A program made the translations under genes and the position numbers. From contig CABYFG010000001.1 in the NCBI GenBank assembly GCA_902518185.1, positions 152,402 to 216,401 on the forward strand: DNA of 64,000 nucleotides, given 5' to 3'. Every line of letters begins with the position of its first letter. Positions within the stretch are counted from its first letter, which is position 1. The DNA comes from an uncultured Pelagibacteraceae bacterium. GTDB lineage: Bacteria; Pseudomonadota; Alphaproteobacteria; Pelagibacterales; Pelagibacteraceae. The notes beneath the pieces are model-generated. The model had not been told where the DNA came from, did no database searches, and saw only the letters and a program-made list of their open reading frames with translations. This document shows, one piece after another, positions 8,324 to 16,612 of the stretch.

Positions 8324-9568
8324 ATGGAAGCTTTTACATATAAAGGAATTTCTGACGGAAAATACGTTGAGGGAGATATAGAGGCATTAAATTCAGATGA
8401 GGCCTCTCATAAATTGAAAGAACAGAAAATAATTATCACAAATTTAGTTCGAAGTTCAAAAAAAACAAAAAAAGATAATAAAGAGAAGAAAAAAAGCTCT
8501 GGATCTTCGCTTTTTGGCAAGAAAAAAGCAAAAGTTGAGGACGTACTTATTTTCTCAAAACAGTTTGCCACCATGGTAAAAGCGGGACTTCCTATTTTGC
8601 AGGTACTTGCCATGTTGCGAGACCAACTCGAGAGTCCAGCAATGAAAGAAGTTGTTGAGGAGATTAGAAAAAGCTTAGAGGGCGGGGTAACATTATCAAA
8701 ATGTTTTGAGAAGTTTCCTAAGCTTTTTGATAATGTTTATGTCAACTTGATTAAAGCAGGTGAGGCGAGCGGTAAGTTAGACGTTTTCTTATTAAAGATT
8801 GTAGAATCTTTAGAAAAAAAAGAGGCAATTAAGAAAAAAATTAAGTCAGCTTTAATGTATCCATCAATAATGTTTACAGTGGCAATTGTTGTTAGTTCAT
8901 TTATGTTGGTTAAAGTTGTTCCAGTATTTGCTAAAATGTATGATGGCATGGGAATAGAGTTGCCAGCCGCAACATCCACAATAATGGCTATGAGTGATTT
9001 TTTAAGAGGCACTGGCGGAAAAGTATTATTATTATCATTGATATCTTTTTTTGTAGGCTTTAAATTTTTAACTTCTCGAAATGCTAAAATAAGATATTTG
9101 TGGCATAAGCAAGTTTTAAAGTTACCAATTTTTGGTGAAATGATTTTAAAATCAATGTTAGCAAGAATTTCTCTGATTATGGGTAACTTGAGTGCAGCAG
9201 GTGTCAATTTACTTGAAAGTTTAGAAATTGCAAAATCTGTTAGCGATAATGTTGTTGTTTTAGAGTCTTTAGAGAACGTTAAAAAGGGAGTGTTTTCAGG
9301 AGATACTCTTACAAAGTTATTTTTAAAGGATCCTTTGTTTCCACCAACATTCGGTCAACTGATTTCAGTTGGTGAACAGACAGGTCAATTAGATGAAATG
9401 TTTGGATCAGTTGCAAAATATTATGAGTCAGAATTTGACACAACTGTTGATAACATGTCTAGTTTGATTGAGCCAATTATGATTGTGTTCATGGGTGTTA
9501 TGATCGGTGGATTGATGATCGCTATGTACTCTCCAATCTTCAATGTTGGAGCTTTAATTGGAGGTTAA
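8324..9568 (+). CDS. pilC: Type IV pilus inner-membrane platform protein (PilC/GspF family)
   Basis: The 414-residue protein has two tandem GspF domains (about 75-200 and 280-405), each starting with a pattern like FSKQFATMVKAGLPILQVL or RISLIMGNLSAAGVNLLES. Transmembrane helices lie at about 180-200, 225-245 and near the C-terminus (IMIVFMGVMIGGLMIAMY). The N-terminus matches the PilC opening (FTYKGISDGKYVEGDIEA), with a lysine-rich linker before the first GspF domain. It is the last gene of the pil operon and converges with the anti-sigma gene, leaving a 3-nt gap. Confidence 0.92.
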   Translation: MEAFTYKGISDGKYVEGDIEALNSDEASHKLKEQKIIITNLVRSSKKTKKDNKEKKKSSGSSLFGKKKAKVEDVLIFSKQFATMVKAGLPILQVLAMLRDQLESPAMKEVVEEIRKSLEGGVTLSKCFEKFPKLFDNVYVNLIKAGEASGKLDVFLLKIVESLEKKEAIKKKIKSALMYPSIMFTVAIVVSSFMLVKVVPVFAKMYDGMGIELPAATSTIMAMSDFLRGTGGKVLLLSLISFFVGFKFLTSRNAKIRYLWHKQVLKLPIFGEMILKSMLARISLIMGNLSAAGVNLLESLEIAKSVSDNVVVLESLENVKKGVFSGDTLTKLFLKDPLFPPTFGQLISVGEQTGQLDEMFGSVAKYYESEFDTTVDNMSSLIEPIMIVFMGVMIGGLMIAMYSPIFNVGALIGG

Positions 9569-9571
9569 CTT

Positions 9572-10002
9572 CTAAAGTTGTTTAGTTAAAACTAAATGAT
9601 TGATCCAAGGTTTATTTCCGTCTTTAAATTCCACAGCGTCCATTATTTCTTGAATAAAAAAGTGCCTAGTCCACCAGGCTTGACGTTATCAATCTCTCTA
9701 TGTTTTACTTTTTTTGGATCAACAGGTGTACCTCTATCATAAAATGCAATTTGCAATTTATTATTTTCACAACTAATTTGCACAACCATTAATTCATTAG
9801 CTGCAGCATTATTTTTAAAGGCATGCTTAACTATATTTTGAGCAGCCTCAGCAATTGCTAAAACTAATTCATCTTTTAAGTTTTGTTCTATTTGAAGTTT
9901 TTCAAATACATCTCTACAAAAACTTCTTACATCTTTTAAGCTTGATGAATTTACTAAAAAAGCTTTCTTTTCACTATGGTTTAGGTGAGCAATTCCACTC
10001 AT
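9572..10002 (-). CDS. RsbW-like anti-sigma/serine kinase (HATPase), frameshifted
   Basis: Residues 1-115 form a GHKL ATPase of the RsbW/SpoIIAB family: KDELVLAIAEAAQNIVKHAF (N box), YDRGTPVD (G1-like), and KPGGLGTF (G2). The frame then stops at 9643, short of the usual end. One extra base in the A6 run at 9656-9661 (seven T on the coding strand) gives GTFFIQEIMDAVEFKDGNK, the expected final helix and strand, and extends the protein to about 143 residues with a stop at 9572-9574. In partner switching this kinase phosphorylates STAS proteins and sequesters a sigma factor or another target. It lies 7 nt downstream of the two STAS genes in the same operon. The sigma target is not evident in the window. 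Confidence 0.85.
9656..9661 (-). other. Homopolymer frameshift in the RsbW-like gene
   Basis: The plus strand reads six A. Seven would restore the reading frame into a conserved family C-terminus. The intact downstream codons suggest a recent mutation or a sequence error rather than old decay. Confidence 0.65.
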
Positions 10003-10009
10003 AAAAAAA

Positions 10010-10309
10010 TTATTCTAGATTTAAAATCTGTTCTAGTTTCGCCATCATAATGACTTTTAGAACTGATTTACTCACGTCCTTAATCACAACTTTAGTATTT
10101 TTCTCAAGAGCTTTTTGATGACTTTCAATCAACACTGAAATTCCAGAGGAGTCCATATATTGAACTTGACTTAAATTTAAATGAACTTCCTTACCAGAGT
10201 CAATATGAGGAAAAATAACTTCTTTTGCTTTTTCAACAACATCCATATCAATTTCTCCATCAAGATGAATTGTGGTAATATTTCCTTCTTCTGCAATTTT
10301 ATAACTCAT
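10010..10309 (-). CDS. STAS-domain anti-anti-sigma factor (RsbV/SpoIIAA-like), copy 2
   Basis: The 99-residue protein is a single STAS domain with the hallmark YMDSSGISVLIES, where the serine is the kinase/phosphatase target in the family. Its start overlaps the stop of the upstream STAS gene as ATGA, giving tight translational coupling, and the RsbW-like kinase follows after 7 nt. Unphosphorylated RsbV-type proteins bind RsbW-type kinases and free their target. PP2C phosphatases such as those at 1-578, 11697-13847 and 16613-18673 reset them. It is clearly a tandem paralogue of the neighbouring STAS gene (shared MSYK start and HLDGEIDMDV). Confidence 0.9.
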   Translation of the reverse strand: MSYKIAEEGNITTIHLDGEIDMDVVEKAKEVIFPHIDSGKEVHLNLSQVQYMDSSGISVLIESHQKALEKNTKVVIKDVSKSVLKVIMMAKLEQILNLE

Positions 10310-10590
10310 AAAAATTTCCTTGCCATCGCTATTACCTTTTCTACAGGTTTGCTAACTTCTATCAATTCAAATTTTGTTTTTTTTTCCTCAGAAAGTTTTT
10401 TACTCTCAATCAATACTGAAATTCCAGAGGAGTCCATATAAGTGACTTTACTTAAATTTAAATGTACCTCATGTCCTGCTTCAATTAAGGGCAAGATTGT
10501 ATTTCTTGATTTGTCGGCAACATCCATATCTATTTCACCATCTAAATGCACAATTCTCTTATTGCCAATTTCTTCCACTTTATAGGACAT
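10306..10590 (-). CDS. STAS-domain anti-anti-sigma factor (RsbV/SpoIIAA-like), copy 1
   Basis: A 94-residue single STAS domain with IVHLDGEIDMDV and YMDSSGISVLIES. It is the first gene of the minus-strand operon STAS-STAS-kinase. Its tandem copy differs mainly in the last third (KVIAMARKFL against KVIMMAKLEQILNLE), so the two may answer to different phosphatases or partners (inference). It is divergent from the pilin genes, sharing a 146-nt intergenic region that probably carries both promoters. Confidence 0.9.
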   Translation of the reverse strand: MSYKVEEIGNKRIVHLDGEIDMDVADKSRNTILPLIEAGHEVHLNLSKVTYMDSSGISVLIESKKLSEEKKTKFELIEVSKPVEKVIAMARKFL

Positions 10591-10727
10591 ATTTATTAAA
10601 TTTATCTTATTATGTGCAGATATCCTCTATTTTCCACAAAAAAAAACACTAATATTGACGCTTAAATTATTTACATATTTGAAAAAATTATTAAGATTTA
10701 ATTAAAAATAAACTAATTTAATAACAA

Positions 10728-10733
10728 AGAGGG
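10728..10733 (+). promoter_or_regulatory. Strong ribosome binding site of the major pilin gene
   Basis: AGAGGG lies 3 nt before the ATAATG start region of the pilin. It is one of the few clear Shine-Dalgarno sequences in the window, consistent with high expression of a structural pilin. Confidence 0.55.
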
Positions 10734-10736
10734 ATA

Positions 10737-11222
10737 ATGAAAAACAATAAAGGTTTTACACTTATCGAGCTATTAGTTGTAGTTGCGATTATTGGAATTT
10801 TAGCTGCGGTTGGTACAGTAGCCTACACTGGTTATACATCAGGAGCGCAAAAAAATGCAGCAAAGTCAAACTATGCTAATGCAGTAAAATACATTAACAA
10901 TGAATTGCAAAAGTGTGCTTTAGATAGAAATGCAGCAGGTTTTGGTGATGATGATTTTTGTGGCTCAAGTTATGATGCTGCAGATGTAGCTGAAAAAGCA
11001 ATAGCTGGTTTGGATAGTTTTACAAATCAATATTCTAAATGTCCAAATGCTGTAGTCGATGCAGTTCCAACTGCATGTGAGGGTGTAACTGGCGATATTG
11101 AGGCTCAAGGATTTGTAATTATTACGGATACTAGCCCAGATGAAGATAATCAGCAAGTTACAGTATCAATGCTAGATTCTAGGGGTGGAGAAACTAGCAC
11201 AATAAATATTACAATTGAGTAA
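10737..11222 (+). CDS. Type IV pilin (probable major pilin)
   Basis: The 161-residue protein has a class III prepilin leader KNNKG followed by FTLIELLVVVAIIGILAAV. This gives the expected cleavage after Gly-6, a Phe at mature position 1 and Glu at position 5. A helical spine and a globular domain with four cysteines (about residues 61, 74, 102, 109) follow; these could form one or two disulfides. The strong ribosome binding site and first position before a second pilin suggest the main subunit. The prepilin peptidase (PilD) is not in the window. In this family such pilins build fibres for adhesion, motility or DNA uptake; the sequence does not tell which. Confidence 0.9.
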   Translation: MKNNKGFTLIELLVVVAIIGILAAVGTVAYTGYTSGAQKNAAKSNYANAVKYINNELQKCALDRNAAGFGDDDFCGSSYDAADVAEKAIAGLDSFTNQYSKCPNAVVDAVPTACEGVTGDIEAQGFVIITDTSPDEDNQQVTVSMLDSRGGETSTINITIE

Positions 11223-11239
11223 TTAATTTATAATTCATA

Positions 11240-11656
11240 ATGACCAACAGAAGCTCTGGTTTTTCTTTAATCGAGCTTCTGGTGGTTGTTGCCATACTTG
11301 GAATTTTAACATCTGTAGGAATTGTAGCCTATAACGGATACACTGAAGGAGCTAGAAAAAACTCTACAGAGAGTGTCATGCAGCAAATAGCATTAGCTCA
11401 AACAGAGGAATACTCTTTAACAGGTGCTTATTATACCTCAGACTCGGGATCAGATTGCACACCGAGCAATGCTACATCAGAAGCAATTGGCAGTGATCTC
11501 TTTGCTCAAGCTGATTATATAGATTTTGATGAATTAAGATTCAATATTTGTATTTTTGGAAGTGGAGCCACTTACACAATTAAGGCAGAAAACGAGCAAA
11601 CTGGTTGTATTTTACAATTAGCAAGAAATCGGTCGATTGATGACTCACAATGTTGA
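11240..11656 (+). CDS. Second type IV pilin-like protein
   Basis: The 138-residue protein has the prepilin signature SSG/FSLIELLVVVAILGILTSVG, then a PilE/PilA-type spine (YNGYTEGARKNSTESVMQQI) and a short globular region with cysteines (about 75, 104, 124, 138), including a C-terminal Cys as in many disulfide-closed pilins. It follows the first pilin by 17 nt. It may be a minor pilin or an alternate subunit. Confidence 0.87.
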   Translation: MTNRSSGFSLIELLVVVAILGILTSVGIVAYNGYTEGARKNSTESVMQQIALAQTEEYSLTGAYYTSDSGSDCTPSNATSEAIGSDLFAQADYIDFDELRFNICIFGSGATYTIKAENEQTGCILQLARNRSIDDSQC

Positions 11657-11696
11657 TAACAGGATAACTTTTTAATAAAGAACCTAGCAAAATATA

Positions 11697-13847
11697 ATGG
11701 CTCAAGATGTAATTGATATTTTAACGAGTAATATTGATACGCTCTGGGTTATAGATTGTGCAATTTTAGTTTTTATTATGCAAGCAGGTTTTATGTGTAT
11801 GGAAACTGGCTTGTCACGACACAAAAATAGTATCAATGTTGCGCTCAAAAATGCTGCAGATTTTGGAGTGTCTGTAGTTATCTTTTGGATTTTTGGTTTT
11901 GGTTTAATGTTCGGAACTTCCTACAATGGATTTTTCGGTACAGATTTATTCTTTTTCAAAACAGATAAAGCTGAGTACATGACATATTTTGTTTTTCAAG
12001 CGATGTTTGTCGCAACGGCAGCAACAATAATTTCAGGAGCAGTTGCTGAAAGAATGAAGTTTAACGGTTATTTAATAATGACTGTACTTGCAACTGGAAT
12101 CATTTATCCTATTGTTGGTCATTGGGCTTGGTCTTCAAGCTATCTCTCAAAATACGATACCGTGGATCACTTATTGGTTGTAACTGATACAGTTAGAACA
12201 ACTGGATGGCTTTCTGATATGGGCTTTGTTGATTTTGCTGGAAGCACAATTGTTCACTCAGTTGGCGGATGGATTGCATTAGCAGCTGTTATTATACTAG
12301 GGCCAAGAATTGGAAAATATTCTGAGGCAAACAAAGGAAAGTTTACTGGATCTAGTTTTCCTCTCGCTGTTTTAGGAACATTAATTTTATGGTTTGGTTG
12401 GTTTGGTTTTAATGGTGGAAGTAATGGCGCAATGGATGAAGTTGTGCCTTTAATTTTGATCAATACTTTTTTAGCTGCTGCTTTTGGACTGCTCACAGGT
12501 TTGAGCATTTCATATATAAAATTCAAAAAACCTGATCCTTTTTACATAATTTTAGGTCCACTCGCAGGATTAGTTGCAATTACAGCAGGTTGTAATTCTA
12601 TGACATCGGTTACTTCCATATTTGTTGGAATAGTTGGAGCTGTAATAGCTATTTTGGTTAATGAAACTTTAAATAAATACGAGATCGATGATGTTGTTGG
12701 AGCAGTGCCAGTTCACTTAGCTGCTGGAATTTGGGGCACATTAGCTGTTGGACTTTTTAGTGATCTAAGTATTTTAGGAACTGAATTGGATAGGTTTTCA
12801 CAAATTAAAATTCAATTAATTGGAATTACATCAATTGGTGGATTTACTTTTATTTCCTCATTCGTAATTTTAAGTATTTTTAATAAGTTCTATCCTTTAA
12901 GAGTGAGCACGGTACAAGAGGAATTAGGGCTTAACATTGCTGAACACAACGCAGTATCTATTGAACATGATTTAATATCCATTTTAGATAAGCAATCAGA
13001 GTCTGGCGATTTAAAAGTAAGAGGCCCTCAAGACCCTTTTACAGCTGGAGGGGTAATTGGTCTTTATTACAATAAGTTGATGAGCAAACTAGAGACTACC
13101 GAGGAAGAAAAAAATAAATGGCGTGAGAGAATTTCTAAAGAGGTAAAGTTAGCAGTCAAAGTTCAAGAAAATTTTTTACCAAAAAGGAATTTAAAAAATT
13201 ATCCTGTGCATGGAATAAATATTGCTGCAAGAGAAGTATCAGGTGATTTTTTTAGTTTTTATCCTCATAACGACAGTATTTATTTTATAATCGCTGATGT
13301 AGCCGGAAAAGGTATTCATGCTGGAATGGTTATGGCAAAAGCATCAACACTTTTTGAAGTTTTATCCCAATCTAAAGTAGATCCAGATGAAATGGTTTTT
13401 CATATGAATAATGATTTAAATAATACAAAGACGGGTGGAATGTTTGTTACATCAATTGTAGGCGAATATAATTTAATTTCTGACGAACTTAGATGGGTTA
13501 ATGCTGGGCACCAACCTGCAATCATAAGAGATAATCTTGGTAAATACAGTCAAGTTGAAAGTTCTGCACCACCATTAGGAGTGGTCAAACATAAAGACAA
13601 AAATATTTATAACGTAAACAAGATCAAATTAAATGGCTCTAGGTTTTATGCTTTTACCGACGGATTATCCGAAAGCTTTAATGAAGAAGGAAATGAGATT
13701 GGCATAGATGGGTCGATTAAAATTATTGAGGAAAATTTTAATAAAGATAGTAATAAACAATTAGATAACATCACGAAATCTGTCATAAATACAACAAATA
13801 ACAAAAAACTTACTGATGACTTAACGGTAATAAGTATTGGGAAATAA
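11697..13847 (+). CDS. Ammonium transporter (Amt) fused to a PP2C serine phosphatase
   Basis: The 716-residue protein joins two complete modules. Residues 1 to about 405 are an Amt/Rh channel: QAGFMCMETGLSR, the SGAVAERMKF region, and both pore histidines (H187 in GSTIVHSVGGW, H340 in GAVPVHLAAGIWG). A linker of about 60 residues leads to a PP2C/SpoIIE domain (about 475-716) with VSGDFF (D517), ADVAGKG, GGMFVTS, NAGHQP, FTDGL and DDLT, so the metal-binding residues look intact. Amt fused to signalling outputs is known, for example Amt-histidine kinases that act as ammonium sensors. A PP2C output suggests that ammonium state controls dephosphorylation of STAS proteins, probably those at 10010-10590 (inference). 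It follows the pilins by 40 nt. No GlnK gene is adjacent. Confidence 0.92.
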   Translation: MAQDVIDILTSNIDTLWVIDCAILVFIMQAGFMCMETGLSRHKNSINVALKNAADFGVSVVIFWIFGFGLMFGTSYNGFFGTDLFFFKTDKAEYMTYFVFQAMFVATAATIISGAVAERMKFNGYLIMTVLATGIIYPIVGHWAWSSSYLSKYDTVDHLLVVTDTVRTTGWLSDMGFVDFAGSTIVHSVGGWIALAAVIILGPRIGKYSEANKGKFTGSSFPLAVLGTLILWFGWFGFNGGSNGAMDEVVPLILINTFLAAAFGLLTGLSISYIKFKKPDPFYIILGPLAGLVAITAGCNSMTSVTSIFVGIVGAVIAILVNETLNKYEIDDVVGAVPVHLAAGIWGTLAVGLFSDLSILGTELDRFSQIKIQLIGITSIGGFTFISSFVILSIFNKFYPLRVSTVQEELGLNIAEHNAVSIEHDLISILDKQSESGDLKVRGPQDPFTAGGVIGLYYNKLMSKLETTEEEKNKWRERISKEVKLAVKVQENFLPKRNLKNYPVHGINIAAREVSGDFFSFYPHNDSIYFIIADVAGKGIHAGMVMAKASTLFEVLSQSKVDPDEMVFHMNNDLNNTKTGGMFVTSIVGEYNLISDELRWVNAGHQPAIIRDNLGKYSQVESSAPPLGVVKHKDKNIYNVNKIKLNGSRFYAFTDGLSESFNEEGNEIGIDGSIKIIEENFNKDSNKQLDNITKSVINTTNNKKLTDDLTVISIGK

Positions 13848-13903
13848 TCATAATTTAAAAAAGTAATTGAAAAAAACTGTATTCTTAATATCTTTTTGTT
13901 TTT

Positions 13904-15205
13904 ATGAAATTAATTTTAAGAGCAACATTTACTTTTTTTACAATATTTTTATTGTTTAGTTCACAAGCTTTTACATCTGAGAAAAATATTACTTATATGG
14001 AAGTGTTACAAAACCCAAATGATTTAGATTTAAATTTAAAATATGCACGACAACAAGGAGAGGCAGGAAATTTTAAACAAACTATATCCACTCTTGAAAG
14101 ATTAAATATGGTTTATCCTGATAATATAGAGATAAAATTATATTTGTTATCTGTTTTAGTTCAAGTTGACTCACCAGAAAAAGCAAAAACAATCATTGAA
14201 GAAATGAAGTTAAGAAAAGATCTTGAGGCAGAAGATTTAGAAACACTTAAAGAAATCGAGTTAGAATTAGCTGACAAAAAACCAGGTTTATGGACTTTGG
14301 CACTTGATATGGGTTTATCAAACGTCTGGACCAACAACGTTAATAGTGTATCAAAAAAAAGATTGAAAATGGACTCGGACTCAAAGGTTCCTTTTACATC
14401 GGCAAAATATGACAGAACTGGTAGTGGTTCTTTAGGACTTTCAGCAACTCGACCTTTTGGAGAACAATCTTCATTGTTGCTCAGTTTTTCGCATAACACA
14501 TCTGATCAATATCAAGAATTAGATGATGATGTTCAAACTTATGGACTAACAGTTGGTCTTGATACAGTATTAGGAAATCAAAGTTTGAGTCCGTATTATA
14601 TTATTAGTAAAACTGATAATGCTGCTGATGCTGATGCATATTCATATATGTATGGAGTAGGAGGTTTCTTTACAGTAGGAGAAAGAAGTACAATTACTTA
14701 TGGTTACTCTTTTTCAGACTCAAAAGCAGATAACAATATTTCAGATACGACTGCTAACGAGGACAATGCTACTTCTCATGGTTTTACTTTAGGTCATGAC
14801 TTTAGTTTAAATAATCTTATATCAACTTCGATTGGTTTAGGTTTTAGCGATAGTGATGCAGTTTCGGATCCAGGTAATGATGCAGAAACATATGATTTTA
14901 GTCTTGGTGTTAATTTTGCTTTTCCATGGGCATTAATTTCAGTCAGTAGTTCTCATAGTTTTAATGATTATAAAAAACAAGATACATCAATTGACTCAAA
15001 TACAATTAGATCGGATTATTCAGATACGTTAAATATAAGTTTAACCAAAGCTATTGGTGACTTTTTTCCAACAATTGACCCGAATAGAAATCTTTTATTA
15101 AATTTGAGTTATGAGGAAGTAATATCAGAATCTAATATAATCAATTATGATTATGAGGCAGATTCTTTAACTCTTGGTTTAAGTAAGTCAGCTAGTTTTA
15201 ATTAA
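13904..15205 (+). CDS. Outer-membrane beta-barrel protein with helical-repeat N-terminus
   Basis: The 433-residue protein has a signal peptide (residues 1-24, ending QAFTS). A TPR-like helical part (about 25-135: NPNDLDLNLKYARQQGEAGNFKQTIS, KAKTIIEEM) precedes about 290 residues of alternating strands rich in Ser, Tyr, Asp and Gly with periodic aromatic residues (GLSATRPF, YGYSFSDSK, TLGHDFSL), ending near an aromatic residue (SKSASFN). This suits an outer-membrane barrel with a periplasmic TPR domain. I do not recognise a specific function. It sits between the Amt-PP2C gene and the FecR-domain gene, among other envelope genes. Confidence 0.65.
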   Translation: MKLILRATFTFFTIFLLFSSQAFTSEKNITYMEVLQNPNDLDLNLKYARQQGEAGNFKQTISTLERLNMVYPDNIEIKLYLLSVLVQVDSPEKAKTIIEEMKLRKDLEAEDLETLKEIELELADKKPGLWTLALDMGLSNVWTNNVNSVSKKRLKMDSDSKVPFTSAKYDRTGSGSLGLSATRPFGEQSSLLLSFSHNTSDQYQELDDDVQTYGLTVGLDTVLGNQSLSPYYIISKTDNAADADAYSYMYGVGGFFTVGERSTITYGYSFSDSKADNNISDTTANEDNATSHGFTLGHDFSLNNLISTSIGLGFSDSDAVSDPGNDAETYDFSLGVNFAFPWALISVSSSHSFNDYKKQDTSIDSNTIRSDYSDTLNISLTKAIGDFFPTIDPNRNLLLNLSYEEVISESNIINYDYEADSLTLGLSKSASFN

Positions 15206-15325
15206 AATTTTAAATTAAATTTAAGATAGTAAAAAACCCTCATTTTACAGTTTTCTTATAGCCCAATTTGAACAAGTCATAATTTTAAATAGTTTATTTT
15301 TTAGTTTTTTTTGTTAGGTTATGGC

Positions 15326-16558
15326 ATGAAAAAAATTATAGCTATAGTTTTAAGCTTTTTATTCTTTGTTAATGTTTCATCAGCAAATGAGACTTTAAGT
15401 ATAGAAAAACAACTTGTAGGTATAGTAGGTGCAATTTCAGGCACAGTTAAAACTGAAAATAGAGAATTAAAAACTGGCGATAAAATTTATTTAAATGAGA
15501 CGATTGTATCTGGAGCAAATTCAGGTACACAAATTTTATTATTAGACCAATCCACGTTTACAGTAGGTGAAGACTCAGAGGTCGTGATGGATACTTTCAT
15601 TTATGATCCAGCTACAAACGATGGAAAAATTGTTGCAAGTGTTAAACAAGGAAGTCTAAAAGTTATCTCTGGATTAATCAGTAAAAAAAATCCTGATAGT
15701 TTGACAGTTGAAGTTCCAGAGGGAACATTGGGTTCAAGAGGTACAGAATTTCAAACAATTGTATCAAAGGGTAAAACAGATACATTATTAATAGGTCCAG
15801 GAAAAAATAATACGTTAGGAATGAGACCAGGAAAAGTTTTAGTTGGAAATAAATTCGGTTCAACAATGCTTGATAACCCTTATAGCGTTACGTCTATGAC
15901 GAAGGGCAAAGCACCTGGACAAGCAAAAAAAATAACTAAAAATCAGTTAAAAAAATTCCAGAAAAAAATGAAGGCATTAAAAGTTGCTAAATTAGACGTG
16001 AATGAGTCTAAAGCTAAAAAAAAGCAACTTAAAAAAGAAATGAAAAAAGAGCTAAAAGCTCTAGGCTTTGAAAAAGAAGAAATCAAAAAGATTATAAAAT
16101 CTAATATTAAAAAAGATAAAGAGAAAAAAGTTTTAATAAAAGAAAAGGCTGATAAGAAAAAGAAAGCCAAAGCAAAAAATAAAAAGAAAGATGGCAAGAA
16201 AAAAGGTAAAGTAAAAGTAAAAGGCGAAAAGAAAAAGAAAGCAAAAGCAAAAAATAATAAAAAAGAAAAAAAGAAAAAAGCTACAAAAAAGAAACCAGCT
16301 AAGAAAAAAGCTGCCGCTAAGAAAAAGCCGGAAAAAAAGAAAAAAGCAGTAAAGAAAAAAGCAAAACCTAAGAAAAAAGCTGTTAAGAAAAAACCAAAAC
16401 CTAAGAAAAAAGCAGTTAAGAAAAAACCTAAGCCAAAAAAGAAAAAAGCAGTTAAAAAGAAAAAACCTAAAAAGAAAAAAAAGGTAAAGAAAAAGCCTAA
16501 GAAAAAGAAAAAAGCTAAAAAACCAAAAAAGAAAAAGAAAAAGAAAAAAAAGAGATAA
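15326..16558 (+). CDS. Secreted FecR-domain protein with an extreme lysine-rich C-terminal tail
   Basis: I choose the ATG at 15326, which starts a good signal peptide (MKKIIAIVLSFLFFVNVSSA), over the TTG at 15311. The mature protein begins with a FecR-like domain (about residues 30-165: GAISGTVKTENRELKTGDKI, GTQILLLDQSTFTVGEDSEV, VEVPEGTLGSRGTEF). The remaining half or so is dominated by Lys with Ala, Pro and Val (KKKAVKKKPKPKKK-type repeats) and ends in a run of lysines. FecR domains occur in periplasmic signalling and often lie beside CHASE2 proteins; a CHASE2-phosphatase gene follows here after 54 nt. The tail resembles histone H1-like polycations and may bind cell wall, LPS or nucleic acid (inference). 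Confidence 0.78.
   Translation: MKKIIAIVLSFLFFVNVSSANETLSIEKQLVGIVGAISGTVKTENRELKTGDKIYLNETIVSGANSGTQILLLDQSTFTVGEDSEVVMDTFIYDPATNDGKIVASVKQGSLKVISGLISKKNPDSLTVEVPEGTLGSRGTEFQTIVSKGKTDTLLIGPGKNNTLGMRPGKVLVGNKFGSTMLDNPYSVTSMTKGKAPGQAKKITKNQLKKFQKKMKALKVAKLDVNESKAKKKQLKKEMKKELKALGFEKEEIKKIIKSNIKKDKEKKVLIKEKADKKKKAKAKNKKKDGKKKGKVKVKGEKKKKAKAKNNKKEKKKKATKKKPAKKKAAAKKKPEKKKKAVKKKAKPKKKAVKKKPKPKKKAVKKKPKPKKKKAVKKKKPKKKKKVKKKPKKKKKAKKPKKKKKKKKKR
16130..16555 (+). repeat. Low-complexity AAA/AAG tract encoding the lysine tail
   Basis: The coding strand is almost pure purine with tandem short units (AAGAAAAAAGC-like) coding for KKKA, KKKP and KKPK repeats. Such a tract can expand or contract by slippage, so its length may vary between strains. 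Confidence 0.7.
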
Positions 16559-16612
16559 ATTAACTATTGAATAGTTTATTTACTTTAATTTCTTTACATA
16601 TAAATTTGTTGT

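Noticed and set aside
9580..9596. Inverted repeat TTTAGTT/AACTAAA as a terminator between pilC and the kinase gene
   Set aside because: The hairpin is short and A/T-only, and the bases code for conserved C-terminal residues of the kinase in the corrected frame.
15311..15325. TTG start five codons upstream for the FecR-domain protein
   Set aside because: The ATG at 15326 begins a well-formed signal peptide; the extra five residues add nothing.
15943..16197. Phe/Leu-rich open frame opposite the FecR protein's lysine tail
   Set aside because: It is the complement of AAA/AAG codons (TTT/CTT), so its membrane-like look is a composition artefact.
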